Below, piece after piece: positions 1 to 8,123 of a DNA stretch of 64,000 nt. Each line of letters begins with the position of its first letter. The first letter of the stretch is position 1. Origin of the DNA: Duganella sp. CF458 (GTDB taxonomy: Bacteria > Pseudomonadota > Gammaproteobacteria > Burkholderiales > Burkholderiaceae_D). Location: positions 62,001-126,000 of the forward strand of contig NZ_FOOF01000002.1 in NCBI RefSeq assembly GCF_900113115.1, in the 5' to 3' direction. A program made the position numbers and the translations under genes. The notes beneath the pieces were generated by a model that worked only from the letters and a program-made list of their open reading frames with translations, had not been told where the DNA came from and searched no databases.

Positions 1-366
1 CTCGCCCACTTCGAAGATTCGCTGCGTTTTGAGACGGATTGCTGGGACGTTCACAGCGTGATGGGTACCGCGCAGCAGGACTTCGTGCTGCTCGACGTAC
101 GGGGTACGGAAAAATATGCCACCGGCCACGTGCCCGGCGCGGTCGACCTGGGGCACCGCAAGATCATCGGCTCGAAACTGGCCGAATACCCTGCGCAGAC
201 CGTGTTCGTCACTTACTGCGCCGGCCCGCACTGCAACGGCGCAGCGCGGGCGGCAATCCGGCTGGCCAAGCTTGGCCGCCCCGTGAAGATCATGACCGGC
301 GGGATCACCGGCTGGCTGGACGAAGGCTTCGCCCTCGCCCCCTCGCCGCTGGCCGCCGCCGCGTAA
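1..366 (+). CDS. Rhodanese-like domain protein (5' end cut by window)
   Basis: The frame is open from base 1, so the N-terminus lies outside the window; a GTG at 58 and ATG at 61 are internal codons. The visible 121 residues form one rhodanese fold: LLDVRGTEKYATGHVPGA (about residues 30-47) is the usual D-V-R entry, and the active-site loop TYCAGPHCNGAARAA carries the putative catalytic Cys at visible residue 73 and a second Cys at 78. A GGITGW motif near residue 100 is the standard C-terminal rhodanese element. Single-domain rhodaneses carry sulfane sulfur as a cysteine persulfide; the physiological acceptor cannot be told. The stop lies next to the convergent glutathione peroxidase gene. 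Confidence 0.85.
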   Translation, partial: LAHFEDSLRFETDCWDVHSVMGTAQQDFVLLDVRGTEKYATGHVPGAVDLGHRKIIGSKLAEYPAQTVFVTYCAGPHCNGAARAAIRLAKLGRPVKIMTGGITGWLDEGFALAPSPLAAAA

Positions 367-981
367 TCAGCCTGCGAGGGCTTTCTCGAGCGCTTCCACC
401 AGGGCCTTGTCATCCGGTTTGACCTTGCTCGGGAAGCTCTCGACCACATTGCCTTTGCGGTCGATCAGGTATTTATGGAAGTTCCACGCCGGCGCCTTGC
501 CGGTCGCCTTGATCAGTCTCGCGTAGAACGGGTTTGGCGCATCGCCCGACACCACGGACTTGGCGAACATCGGGAACTTGACGCCATAGGTGTTGTAGCA
601 AAGGTCAGCGATCTCCTTGCTGCTGCCCGGCTCCTGCTTGCCGAAATCGTTCGACGGGAAGCCCAGCACGACCAGACCTTTTCCCGCGTATTTCGCATAC
701 ACTTCTTCCAGTCCTTTGTACTGCGGGGTATAGCCGCAATAGCTGGCTGTGTTGACGACCAGGATCACCTTGCCGGCGTACTGGCATAAGTCCTGCGGCG
801 CATCGTCCTGCAAGCGGTTGAAGGACTGTTTAAGAATGGCAGGGCAGCTCGCAGCTGGCGCATTGGCGACAGCGGTGGCAGTAGCGGCTGCGGGTTGCGC
901 GGCGGGTGCCTGTGCGAAGGCGGCTGCGGCGCTCAGGCTCAGCGCGGACAGCGCTGCAAACTTGGTGAGGATAGATGGCAT
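367..981 (-). CDS. Glutathione peroxidase family protein, exported
   Basis: A 204-residue protein whose start was chosen at 981 because MPSILTKFAALSALSLSAA is a good Sec signal peptide and GGAAGAG lies just upstream; the frame is open further but without such features. The mature part is a Cys-type GPx: catalytic NTASYCGYTPQY (Cys82), FPSNDFGKQEPG (Gln116) and WNF (Trp166, Asn167); Cys128 in ADLCYNTYG sits where resolving cysteines of thioredoxin-dependent GPx enzymes lie. It should reduce peroxides in the periplasm, with thiol partners unknown. An Ala/Pro/Thr-rich linker (about 25-45) follows the signal. The start codon overlaps the 5' end of the divergent esterase gene, so each promoter would lie inside the other gene. 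Confidence 0.9.
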   Translation of the reverse strand: MPSILTKFAALSALSLSAAAAFAQAPAAQPAAATATAVANAPAASCPAILKQSFNRLQDDAPQDLCQYAGKVILVVNTASYCGYTPQYKGLEEVYAKYAGKGLVVLGFPSNDFGKQEPGSSKEIADLCYNTYGVKFPMFAKSVVSGDAPNPFYARLIKATGKAPAWNFHKYLIDRKGNVVESFPSKVKPDDKALVEALEKALAG

Positions 982-1999
982 GGGTAGTCTCTTCCGGTTC
1001 GTTCGAATTTCCGATTGTATGACAATTGCCGGCTGCACGTTGGCGCTGGCGGCAGCCACGCAAGCCTCGGCCGCGCCGGCGCCGCTGCCGTCAATGAAAG
1101 CCCGGCAAGTATCGATTTCCGGGCTGTCTTCCGGCGCCTTCATGGCGGTGCAATACCAGGTCGCCTATTCCGGCAGCGTGGTTGGCGCGGGAATCATCGC
1201 GGGCGGCAGCTATTACTGCGCGCAAGGCAGCATGATGAACGCCATCGGAAGCTGCAAAGGCGCCGACGTGGCCGAACTGGCGGCAGTGACCCGCAAGCGC
1301 GCCGACGCGGGCCAGGTCGATCCGGTCGCGAAACTGGCTTCGCATCGCGTGTGGATGTTCTCGGGCACCCTCGACCAGTTGGTGCCGGCCGCCTCAATGG
1401 CAGACCTGGCGAAGTACTACGCAGCCTTCATCCCCGCAGCGCAGATCCAGTACAAGAGCGACCTGGCCGCCGGTCACGCCATGCCGACTGATAGCTACGG
1501 CAATAAGTGCGACGCCCTGGCTGCGCCGTTTATCAGCAATTGCGGCTTCGATGCAGCCGGCAACCTGCTGCAATGGATCTACGGTCCCCTGAAAGCGCGC
1601 GGTGACAACGCTACCCCGGCGGGCAGACTCCAGGAATTCGAGCAGGCAGAGTTCATCCCGGCTCCGACAACGCACGGCATGGCCAACACCGGCTACGTCT
1701 ACATTCCCCCGGGCTGCGAAGCCGGTGGCGCAGGCTGCAAGCTGCACATCGCACTGCATGGCTGCATGCAGGATATCGGCACCCTCAAGGATACTTACGC
1801 CCGTCATGCGGGCTACAACGCCTGGGCCGATACCAACCGCATCGTGGTGCTTTACCCGCAAACGGCTGCAATCAGCCCGATGCCGAATCCGAAAGCATGC
1901 TGGGACTGGTGGGGTTACGACGATCCCGACTACTCGCTGCAGAGCGGCCGCCAGCTACGCGCCATCAAGCGGATGGCTGACCGCTTGACGGGAGCGTAA
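980..1999 (+). CDS. Extracellular PHA depolymerase-like esterase (type 2 catalytic domain)
   Basis: The SGLSSGAFMAVQ box (nucleophile Ser about residue 50) and the later HIALHGCMQ and CWDWWGYDD segments match type 2 short-chain-length polyhydroxyalkanoate depolymerases. There is one alpha/beta-hydrolase domain and no obvious linker or substrate-binding domain. From the ATG at 980 the N-terminus (MGSLFRFVRISDC, then a hydrophobic stretch ending QASAA) gives a signal peptide with basic residues and a GGTGAGG upstream; the ATG at 1019 has no visible ribosome-binding site and no basic n-region. 1019 stays a possible start (326 residues). The family hydrolyses PHB or related esters outside the cell; substrate is inferred. 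It overlaps the divergent GPx start by two bases. Confidence 0.8.
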   Translation: MGSLFRFVRISDCMTIAGCTLALAAATQASAAPAPLPSMKARQVSISGLSSGAFMAVQYQVAYSGSVVGAGIIAGGSYYCAQGSMMNAIGSCKGADVAELAAVTRKRADAGQVDPVAKLASHRVWMFSGTLDQLVPAASMADLAKYYAAFIPAAQIQYKSDLAAGHAMPTDSYGNKCDALAAPFISNCGFDAAGNLLQWIYGPLKARGDNATPAGRLQEFEQAEFIPAPTTHGMANTGYVYIPPGCEAGGAGCKLHIALHGCMQDIGTLKDTYARHAGYNAWADTNRIVVLYPQTAAISPMPNPKACWDWWGYDDPDYSLQSGRQLRAIKRMADRLTGA

Positions 2000-2299
2000 C
2001 GCGGAAGCAGGCGCCATGCCAGTGTAATCCTGGTTCGTTCTACGTCAGTCCCCTCTTCTTAATGTGGCCGGCGCGCCGGAACTCCAGCGCGGCGTCCATC
2101 ATCCACGGAGCTCTGCCCGCGTCCCACTGTAGGGAGGCAGCATGTCGCTTCCACACTTCCTGCGTAAAGTTTTGAAAATCTGCGACAAATGTAAGGGTTT
2201 GTAATGACGGTCAACACACTGCTGAGTGAGCCCGTTTTCAGCTCAGTGACACAGGAAACAGTGCGCTACACAAGATCAACTAATAGTGAGGATTTAAAA
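2000..2299. other. Intergenic region between esterase and small secreted protein cluster
   Basis: About 300 bases without an accepted gene. On the minus strand a 56-codon open stretch (2040-2210) reads like the tail of a protein (for example QWDAGRAPWMMDAALEF) but has no clear start. From 2160 onward the DNA becomes AT-richer and probably carries the promoter of the small-protein cluster. A GTGAGGA ribosome-binding site precedes the ATG at 2300. Confidence 0.4.
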
Positions 2300-2485
2300 A
2301 TGAAAAAAGTCATCGCAACCATGATCGCCGGTCTGTTCGTAAGCGCCGCATTCGCACAACAAACTCCTGCCCCAGCTACCCCAGCGGTCCCGGAAGTAAA
2401 GGCTGAAGTGAAGGCTGAAGTCAAAGCCGAAGTCAAACAAGAAGTGAAGCAGGAAGTTCAGAAGCCTGCAGCTGAAAAGAAGTAA
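2300..2485 (+). CDS. Small exported Lys/Glu/Val-rich repeat protein (first of three)
   Basis: A 61-residue protein. The start is set by GTGAGGA about 8 bases upstream and by the signal peptide MKKVIATMIAGLFVSAAFA, almost identical to those of the two following genes. The mature part is only about 42 residues: a Pro/Ala stretch, then repeats of the unit VKAE/VKQE ending in KPAAEKK. Such low-complexity charged sequence is probably unstructured; no enzyme motif is present. It is the shortest of a tandem family and appears to be a divergent copy. A periplasmic role, for instance binding polyanions, is only a guess. Confidence 0.75.
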   Translation: MKKVIATMIAGLFVSAAFAQQTPAPATPAVPEVKAEVKAEVKAEVKQEVKQEVQKPAAEKK

Positions 2486-2536
2486 TCGAATAATTAACTA
2501 AACGATTTATACCAATTCTTCCAAAGGACACGCACC

Positions 2537-2860
2537 ATGAGAAAAATTATCGCTACCCTGATCGCCGGCCTGTTCGCTACCGCTGCTTTCGCTTCCACCC
2601 CGGTTGCTCCTGCCACCCCAGCGCCTGCAGTAGCACCTGCGGCAGCCGTTGCTGCCACCAGCGCCAAAGCTGAAGCCAAGGCAGAAGCCAAGACCGAAGC
2701 AAAAGCCGAAAAGAAATCCGTGCACAAAGCTGCACACAAGAAGGCCGAAAAGCCTGTTGAAACCAAGTCTGAAGTGAAGGCGAGCCCGGCTGCGACCACG
2801 GCCGCGGCGCCTGCACCGGCTGCAACCCCAGCCACTGCAGCAGCTCCAGCAGCCAAGTAA
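2537..2860 (+). CDS. Small exported Ala/Lys/Glu/Pro-rich protein (second of three)
   Basis: A 107-residue protein with AAAGGACA upstream of the ATG and signal peptide MRKIIATLIAGLFATAAFA. The mature chain consists of Pro/Ala runs, then AKAEAKAEAKTEAKAEKK, a His/Lys block (SVHKAAHKKAEKP) and an Ala/Pro tail ending APAAK. It resembles histone H1-like low-complexity proteins in composition, but the signal peptide argues for export. It lies 51 bases after the first family member and 47 before the third, so the three are probably cotranscribed. Function unknown. Confidence 0.8.
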   Translation: MRKIIATLIAGLFATAAFASTPVAPATPAPAVAPAAAVAATSAKAEAKAEAKTEAKAEKKSVHKAAHKKAEKPVETKSEVKASPAATTAAAPAPAATPATAAAPAAK

Positions 2861-2907
2861 TTTTTGCCAAGAATACAGCCCCTGACTCGAATTAAAGGAC
2901 ATACACC

Positions 2908-3210
2908 ATGAAGAAGACCATCGCTACCCTGATCGCCGGCCTGTTCGCTACCGCTGCTTTCGCAACCACCCCAGTTGCTCCTGCCACTCCAGCACCGGCA
3001 GCGGCGCCAGTAGCGGCACCTGCGGCCGAAGCCAAGGTAGAAGCGAAAGCAGAAGCCAAGACCGAAGCAAAAGTCGAAAAGAAGTCCGCGCACAAGAGCA
3101 CCCACAAGAAGGCAGAAAAGCCTGCTGAAACCAAGTCCGAAGTGAAGGCGAGCCCGGCCCCGACCACGGCCGCGGCGCCTGCACCGGCAGCAGCTCCAGC
3201 CGCCAAGTAA
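2908..3210 (+). CDS. Small exported Ala/Lys/Glu/Pro-rich protein (third of three)
   Basis: A 100-residue close paralogue of the preceding gene: the same signal peptide core (IATLIAGLFATAAFA), the same KAEAKTEAK repeat, the same HKKAEKP block and the same APAAK end; the DNA is near-identical over long stretches. AAAGGACA precedes the start, as in the second copy. The main differences are a shorter Ala tail and SAHKSTHKK in place of SVHKAAHKK. A strong intrinsic terminator follows about 17 bases after the stop, which closes the unit. Recent tandem duplication is the simplest explanation. Confidence 0.8.
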   Translation: MKKTIATLIAGLFATAAFATTPVAPATPAPAAAPVAAPAAEAKVEAKAEAKTEAKVEKKSAHKSTHKKAEKPAETKSEVKASPAPTTAAAPAPAAAPAAK

Positions 3211-3226
3211 TCCCCGCCTCCCCCGG

Positions 3227-3260
3227 AAAGGCCTCTTCCCGCACGAAGAGGCCTTTCTTC
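3227..3260 (+). terminator. Intrinsic terminator after the small-protein cluster
   Basis: Perfect 12-bp stem (AAAGGCCTCTTC at 3227-3238 pairs with GAAGAGGCCTTT at 3245-3256) with a 6-base loop, followed by a pyrimidine-rich stretch. It ends the three-gene cluster before the phosphatase gene. Confidence 0.85.
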
Positions 3261-3321
3261 ATTCGCCCGTCATATTCCGAAAATACATTGATGAACCGTC
3301 CAACATCAATGAGGTTCAAAT

Positions 3322-4932
3322 ATGACGAATCCTGGCTATAACCGCAGGCGCTTCCTTACCCATACAGGAGCATTCACGGTAGGCACGGCGGCATTCGGTT
3401 TAAGCGGCTGCGGCTCCGGCTCGTCCAGCGCAGCTCCCGCCATCATTGCTTCCGAATCCGAACGTCCCAAGCTGCCATACGGGATCCAGATTGGCGATAT
3501 GGGCGACGGCCGCGCCATGGTGTGGGCACGCTCCGACCGCCCCGCGCGCATGCGGGTGGAGTTCGATACCAGCGACAGCTTCCTCAATCCACGCCAGGTC
3601 ATTGGTCCGACTGCCACAGAGGCCAGCGATTTCACCAGCCGGATCGAGCTGACCGGCCTGCCCTCCGGCGAAAAGATCTTCCTGCGCGTCTCCTATGACA
3701 GCGCAAGCGACGTGAAGATTGGCAGCGAACCCGTGGCAGGCAGCTTCCGCACGTTGCCATCGCCGGACGGCAAGCGCGCGGTGCGTTTCGTGTGGAGCGG
3801 CGATACCGCTGGCCAGGGATGGGGCATCAACCCCGAGTTTGGCGGCATGAAAATCTATGAAGCCATGCGCAAGCGTCAGCCGGATTTCTTTGTCCACAGT
3901 GGCGACAACATCTACGCCGACGGGCCGATCAGCGCCGAGGTCAAGGCGGAAAACGGCCGCATCTGGAAGAACATCGTTATCCCGGAAGTCTCGAAAGTCG
4001 CCGAAACGCTCAACGAATTCCGCGGCCGCTACCGTTACAACATGATGGACGAGAATATCCGTCGCTTCAACGCGGAAGTTCCGCAGATCTGGCAGTGGGA
4101 CGACCACGAGGTCACCAACAACTGGTCGGCATCGAAGGACTTGGGCGGCGATATCCGCTACAGCGAAAAGAACATCCAGACGCTGATCGCGCGCGGCAAG
4201 CAAGCCTTCCTTGAATACGCCCCGATGCGCTGGGCTGACCAGCCCGAATCGCAGCGCGTATACCGGCGGATTCCCTATGGCCCCTTGCTCGACGTGTTCG
4301 TCCTCGACATGCGCTCGTATCGCGGTCCGAACAGCAACAACCTGCAAGCCGTCGACAGTGATGCAAGCGCTTTCCTCGGCGCGGCGCAGGTCAAATGGCT
4401 CAAGGACTCACTCTCGCAATCGACCGCAACGTGGAAAGTGATTGCCGCAGACATGCCGATCGGCCTGCAGGTCCCCGACGGCAAGGATGCCGGCGGTACG
4501 GCGTGCTGGGAAGCAATCGCCAATGGAAACGATGGCGTGCCCTTGGGCCGGGAAATCGAGATGGCCGGGCTGCTGCGCGACATCAAGTCGATCAAGAATG
4601 TGGTGTGGATAACTGCCGATGTTCACTACTGCGCCGCCCACTACTACGATCCCGCCCATGCCAAGTTCACCGACTTCTCGCCATTCTGGGAATTCGTGGC
4701 GGGCCCGCTGAACGCCGGTACTTTCGGCCCCAACGCCCTGGATGGAACGTTCGGGCCGCAGGTCAAGTTCCAGAAAGCGCCTGCCGCGGGCCTGGCCAAC
4801 CTCTCGCCCTTTGCCGGCTTCCAGTTCTTCGGCGAAGTGAACATTGACCCGCAGACGAAGGCCTTCACCATCGACCTGCGCGACCTCGATGGCGCTTCGG
4901 TCTACTCCAACACCTTGCCGCCGGCTGCCTGA
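3322..4932 (+). CDS. PhoD-like alkaline phosphatase/phosphodiesterase, Tat-exported lipoprotein
   Basis: A 536-residue protein. The N-terminus has a twin-arginine motif (NRRRFLTHTG) and a lipobox LSGC with Cys30, so it is probably exported folded and lipid-anchored. An N-terminal beta domain (about 45-145, GIQIGDMGDGRAMVWARS) precedes the metallophosphatase domain with the PhoD motifs WSGDTAGQ, HSGDNIYADGP, WDDHEVTNNW, DMRSYR and TADVHYCAAHYY. Family members hydrolyse phosphate mono- and diesters using iron and calcium. No Pho box was identified. It stands alone, with a terminator upstream and a convergent oxidoreductase downstream. Confidence 0.88.
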   Translation: MTNPGYNRRRFLTHTGAFTVGTAAFGLSGCGSGSSSAAPAIIASESERPKLPYGIQIGDMGDGRAMVWARSDRPARMRVEFDTSDSFLNPRQVIGPTATEASDFTSRIELTGLPSGEKIFLRVSYDSASDVKIGSEPVAGSFRTLPSPDGKRAVRFVWSGDTAGQGWGINPEFGGMKIYEAMRKRQPDFFVHSGDNIYADGPISAEVKAENGRIWKNIVIPEVSKVAETLNEFRGRYRYNMMDENIRRFNAEVPQIWQWDDHEVTNNWSASKDLGGDIRYSEKNIQTLIARGKQAFLEYAPMRWADQPESQRVYRRIPYGPLLDVFVLDMRSYRGPNSNNLQAVDSDASAFLGAAQVKWLKDSLSQSTATWKVIAADMPIGLQVPDGKDAGGTACWEAIANGNDGVPLGREIEMAGLLRDIKSIKNVVWITADVHYCAAHYYDPAHAKFTDFSPFWEFVAGPLNAGTFGPNALDGTFGPQVKFQKAPAAGLANLSPFAGFQFFGEVNIDPQTKAFTIDLRDLDGASVYSNTLPPAA

Positions 4933-4940
4933 GCCAATAT

Positions 4941-6548
4941 CTAACCGCGCAGGACGCGCTGCGCTGCGCGGTATCCCCACCAGGAGGCTTCTTCAAAAAC
5001 CGAGAATCCGCTCAGGTCCGAGTGAGCAAACAGCACCGGCCCCTCCATTTCCCGCAAAGCCTTCAAGCCCGCATCGCCACGGAATCCAGGTACCGGCACC
5101 GCCATCGCATGGCCGCGCAGGGTGATGTCCACACGCTCCACGCAGCGCTCGAACTGCGCGCCGTAGGCCGCTTTCAGGTCGACGCTGGCCAGCGCCAGCA
5201 ACTCCTCGCCACTCGCCGTCATCATCCATTTGCGCGCTTCGCGCGGATCGCGGTCGGACAGCGCAACGTAGCTGGTGAAGACCGTTTTCTCCGGCGGCGC
5301 CACGCGGATGTCCTGGTGTGTCGAGACCACGTAGCCCAGGCCCTTGGTGCCATGCACCACGTTATCCCAGGACAGCGGTACCGCCGGCAGCTCCTGTGGA
5401 AAACGCTTCATCAGGAAGTTCGCCACCATCCATGGCGCGTGAATCTGCTTGTGGACATCCGGCATGTTTTCCACAACCCTTGCGGCCACATGCAGCGGCA
5501 TGGCGCAAATGACCCGCCGCGCACGGATCGTGAAAGTACGCGCCACGCCGCGTTCCAGCGCAAGGCAAAGCACCTCTACGCCCCGCCCGGCGTCGGCGTG
5601 GTCCGCGCGCACGCGCACCGCGCTGCCGGGGAGCCGCTTTGGCTTGGCCAGCCGCTCCATGCCGCTCACCAGCGCCTGCAGGCCGTCCGGCCAGGTCAGC
5701 CAGGAACCCAGCTCCGCGTTCTCCGCCTCGCCGCCGCGCCCGCAGAAATAATGCAGCCCCGCCCAGGCCGACACTGCATCGACTCCCGCGCCATAATCGT
5801 CGCGGCAGCAGTAATCCATGTACCACAGCAAGGAGGGCGCCCGAAAGCCATGCTGGGCAAGCCACGCGCCAAAACTCATGCCATCAAGCTGCCCAGCCTC
5901 AGCATCCCTCGACGAATGCTCGCTGGGAAAGGTAAACCTGCGCCGCCCATCCGCACCGACAGCGCCGCGCAGCGCCTCGACCTGCGCAAAGAAGCGCTTA
6001 TGCTCGGCCAGTTCGGTCTCCGGCACATCCTCGTGCGGCAAGACGCCTTCCTGCCAGACGCCGTTGAACAGCAACCGATCCTCCGGCGCATGCAGTACAA
6101 ACCGCTCATCGTAATAAGGCTTGCGCGACGTGGCTCCGCGCTGGATCACACCCAGGTCTGCCAACAATTCGCGCACATGGGCACATTCCTCCGTTGGCAG
6201 TGGCAAATAGTGCGCGCCCGTCGGATAAGCCAGGGAGCCAAAGTGTCCGCCCGCCGCATTCCCGTAGGGCTCCGGCCCATCGAGCATCAGGAAGTCATCG
6301 TGTCCCTGCTTGCGCAACTGCCAGGCCGCCGTCAGCGCCGCGACGCCGGAACCGAGGATCAGGACGTCCGTCGACAAGGACTGCGAAGGAGCAGGCAAAG
6401 GCTTGCGGTCGCGCAGGAAGTGCCCCTCCTCCCGTCCCGGAGCATTCACGGTCGGCGTGATCTCCTGCCAGCGCAGGTAGCCCGCCACGCTGGCCGCCGC
6501 CGTGGCACCGCTGGCAGCGGCCCAAGCCAGGAAAGAACGGCGCAGCAT
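4941..6548 (-). CDS. FAD-dependent oxidoreductase of amine-oxidase type, exported or membrane-tethered
   Basis: A 535-residue protein with a hydrophobic N-terminus starting MLRRSFLAWAAASGA (two Arg, possible Tat-type signal), then a dinucleotide-binding beta-alpha-beta DVLILGSGVAALTAAWQL (about 61-78) in which the third Gly is Ala, and a C-terminal ALREMEGPVLFAHSDLSGFSVFEEASW typical of flavin amine oxidases (quoted as separate pieces: GPVLFAHSDLSG, FEEASWWGYRAAQ). The start overlaps the stop of the upstream spermidine-synthase-like gene (ATGA), so translation is probably coupled. Oxidation of an amine product made by its partner is an attractive idea but is inferred from context only. Confidence 0.78.
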   Translation of the reverse strand: MLRRSFLAWAAASGATAAASVAGYLRWQEITPTVNAPGREEGHFLRDRKPLPAPSQSLSTDVLILGSGVAALTAAWQLRKQGHDDFLMLDGPEPYGNAAGGHFGSLAYPTGAHYLPLPTEECAHVRELLADLGVIQRGATSRKPYYDERFVLHAPEDRLLFNGVWQEGVLPHEDVPETELAEHKRFFAQVEALRGAVGADGRRRFTFPSEHSSRDAEAGQLDGMSFGAWLAQHGFRAPSLLWYMDYCCRDDYGAGVDAVSAWAGLHYFCGRGGEAENAELGSWLTWPDGLQALVSGMERLAKPKRLPGSAVRVRADHADAGRGVEVLCLALERGVARTFTIRARRVICAMPLHVAARVVENMPDVHKQIHAPWMVANFLMKRFPQELPAVPLSWDNVVHGTKGLGYVVSTHQDIRVAPPEKTVFTSYVALSDRDPREARKWMMTASGEELLALASVDLKAAYGAQFERCVERVDITLRGHAMAVPVPGFRGDAGLKALREMEGPVLFAHSDLSGFSVFEEASWWGYRAAQRVLRG

Positions 6549-8059
6549 CAGCGAATCACCCTGCGCCAGTCCTGTTCGAATTCGTGCACCAGCGATTGCG
6601 TATTGAGCCGGTTCGGCGCCATCGGCAGCGGTTTCATATCCGGCGGGAAGGTGAACATGGCACGAGTGGTATCCGCGTTCAGGAACCGCATCGACAGGCT
6701 GTACGACTCGGGCGGCCGGTAATCAAGCTGCGGCGACGCCATGATGAAGCCCCATTCGCCGAACGAAGGCACGTACAGGTGATACGGCCAGGTGCGCATG
6801 CCAACGTCGCGCAGCGTCGCATCCACCGTCCAATACGCATGCGGTGCAAAGAATGGCGAAGTCGCCTGCACCACCACCAAGCCGTTGGCCGCGATATGCT
6901 TTTTCAGCACGCCGTAGAACGGCACCGAATACAGCTTGCCCAGCGCAAAACTGGAAGGATCGGGGAAATCGACAATCGCCGCATCGAACATCTCCTCGCT
7001 TTGCTGCAGCCAGATCGCCGCATCGGCATTCACTACCGTGACGCGTTTGTCGCGGAAAGAGCCCTTGTTCAGCTCCACCAGTTCGTCGCGCGTGGTAAAG
7101 GCCGCCGTCATGGCAGGATCCAGGTCCACCAGGGTCACGTGTTCCACCTGTGGATAACGCAAGACTTCGCGCAGCGCCAGCCCGTCGCCGCCGCCCAGGA
7201 TCAGGACGCGCTTGGCCCACGGCAGCGCGCCCATCACCGGGTGCACCAGCGCTTCGTGGTAACGGTACTCATCGCGCGAGGAGAACTGCAGGTTGCCGTT
7301 GATATACAGCCGCAGGTCATCCTTCCATTTGGTGATGACCAGTCGCTGGTACGGCGTGCTGGTCGAGTACACGATCTCGTCGCCAAACAAGCCATGCTCG
7401 CCCCAGCCGGTGAGCCGGTTCGCGCCGCTGAAGCCGATCACCAATGCCAGCATCACGGCGCTGGCGCGCAGCAAACGGCCCGCCACGTTCGGCAGCTCCG
7501 CGCGAAAAACGTAGATTGTCCACAGGGCTACCGCGATGTTCAGCATCCCGAACAGGAAACCGGTGCGCACCAGCCCAAGCTGCGGTGCCAGCACCAATGG
7601 GAACAGCAGCGACACGGCCAGCGCGCCGAGGTAGTCGAAAGTCAGCACCCGGCTGACCAGTTCACTGAATTCCGTCTGGCGCGAGTTCAGCGCACGCATC
7701 ACCAGCGGAATCTCCATGCCCACCATGGCCCCTACCAGGAATACCGTGGTGTACAGCAAAGTGCGGAACGGCGCGGAAGCCCACGCAAAAGTCATGAACA
7801 GCACGGCGGCCGACACGCCGCCAATCAAGCCCACTGCCAGTTCGATGTCGACGAAGCGCGCCAGCACGTCCTCGTCCTTCACGTACTTGGAAAAGTGCGC
7901 CCCCACGCCCATCGCGAACAGGTAGCAGCCGATAATGGTGGAGAACTGCAGCACCGAGTCACCCAGCAGGTAGCTGGAAAGCGCACCGGCGATTAATTCG
8001 TAGGCAAGACCGCAGGAGGCGACGACGAAGACTGAAACAATGAGAATCTTTTTGGTCAT
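6548..8059 (-). CDS. Membrane-anchored spermidine synthase-like aminopropyltransferase
   Basis: A 503-residue two-part protein. Residues 1-215 hold about six or seven membrane segments; residues 225-450 are a spermidine-synthase fold with LYINGNLQFSSRDEYRYHE, the SAM-type loop ILGGGDGLALREVL (289-293) and VDFPDPSS (Asp364). Soluble SpeE lacks the membrane part; such fusions form a separate family whose product is not generally known. The downstream FAD oxidoreductase overlaps by ATGA. The divergent operon ends with speD, the enzyme that supplies decarboxylated SAM, so aminopropyl transfer is the most likely chemistry; the acceptor is unknown. Confidence 0.85.
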   Translation of the reverse strand: MTKKILIVSVFVVASCGLAYELIAGALSSYLLGDSVLQFSTIIGCYLFAMGVGAHFSKYVKDEDVLARFVDIELAVGLIGGVSAAVLFMTFAWASAPFRTLLYTTVFLVGAMVGMEIPLVMRALNSRQTEFSELVSRVLTFDYLGALAVSLLFPLVLAPQLGLVRTGFLFGMLNIAVALWTIYVFRAELPNVAGRLLRASAVMLALVIGFSGANRLTGWGEHGLFGDEIVYSTSTPYQRLVITKWKDDLRLYINGNLQFSSRDEYRYHEALVHPVMGALPWAKRVLILGGGDGLALREVLRYPQVEHVTLVDLDPAMTAAFTTRDELVELNKGSFRDKRVTVVNADAAIWLQQSEEMFDAAIVDFPDPSSFALGKLYSVPFYGVLKKHIAANGLVVVQATSPFFAPHAYWTVDATLRDVGMRTWPYHLYVPSFGEWGFIMASPQLDYRPPESYSLSMRFLNADTTRAMFTFPPDMKPLPMAPNRLNTQSLVHEFEQDWRRVIR

Positions 8060-8123
8060 TTGAGTGCTTTTGTTCTAATATGTTTCTTTTGCTACAAGCA
8101 TGTCACTTTAACCGGGGATCGAC

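Noticed and set aside
5022-7996. Plus-strand open frames opposite the FAD oxidoreductase and aminopropyltransferase genes
   Set aside because: Arg/His/Gln-rich shadow sequences; the minus-strand genes carry clear motifs.
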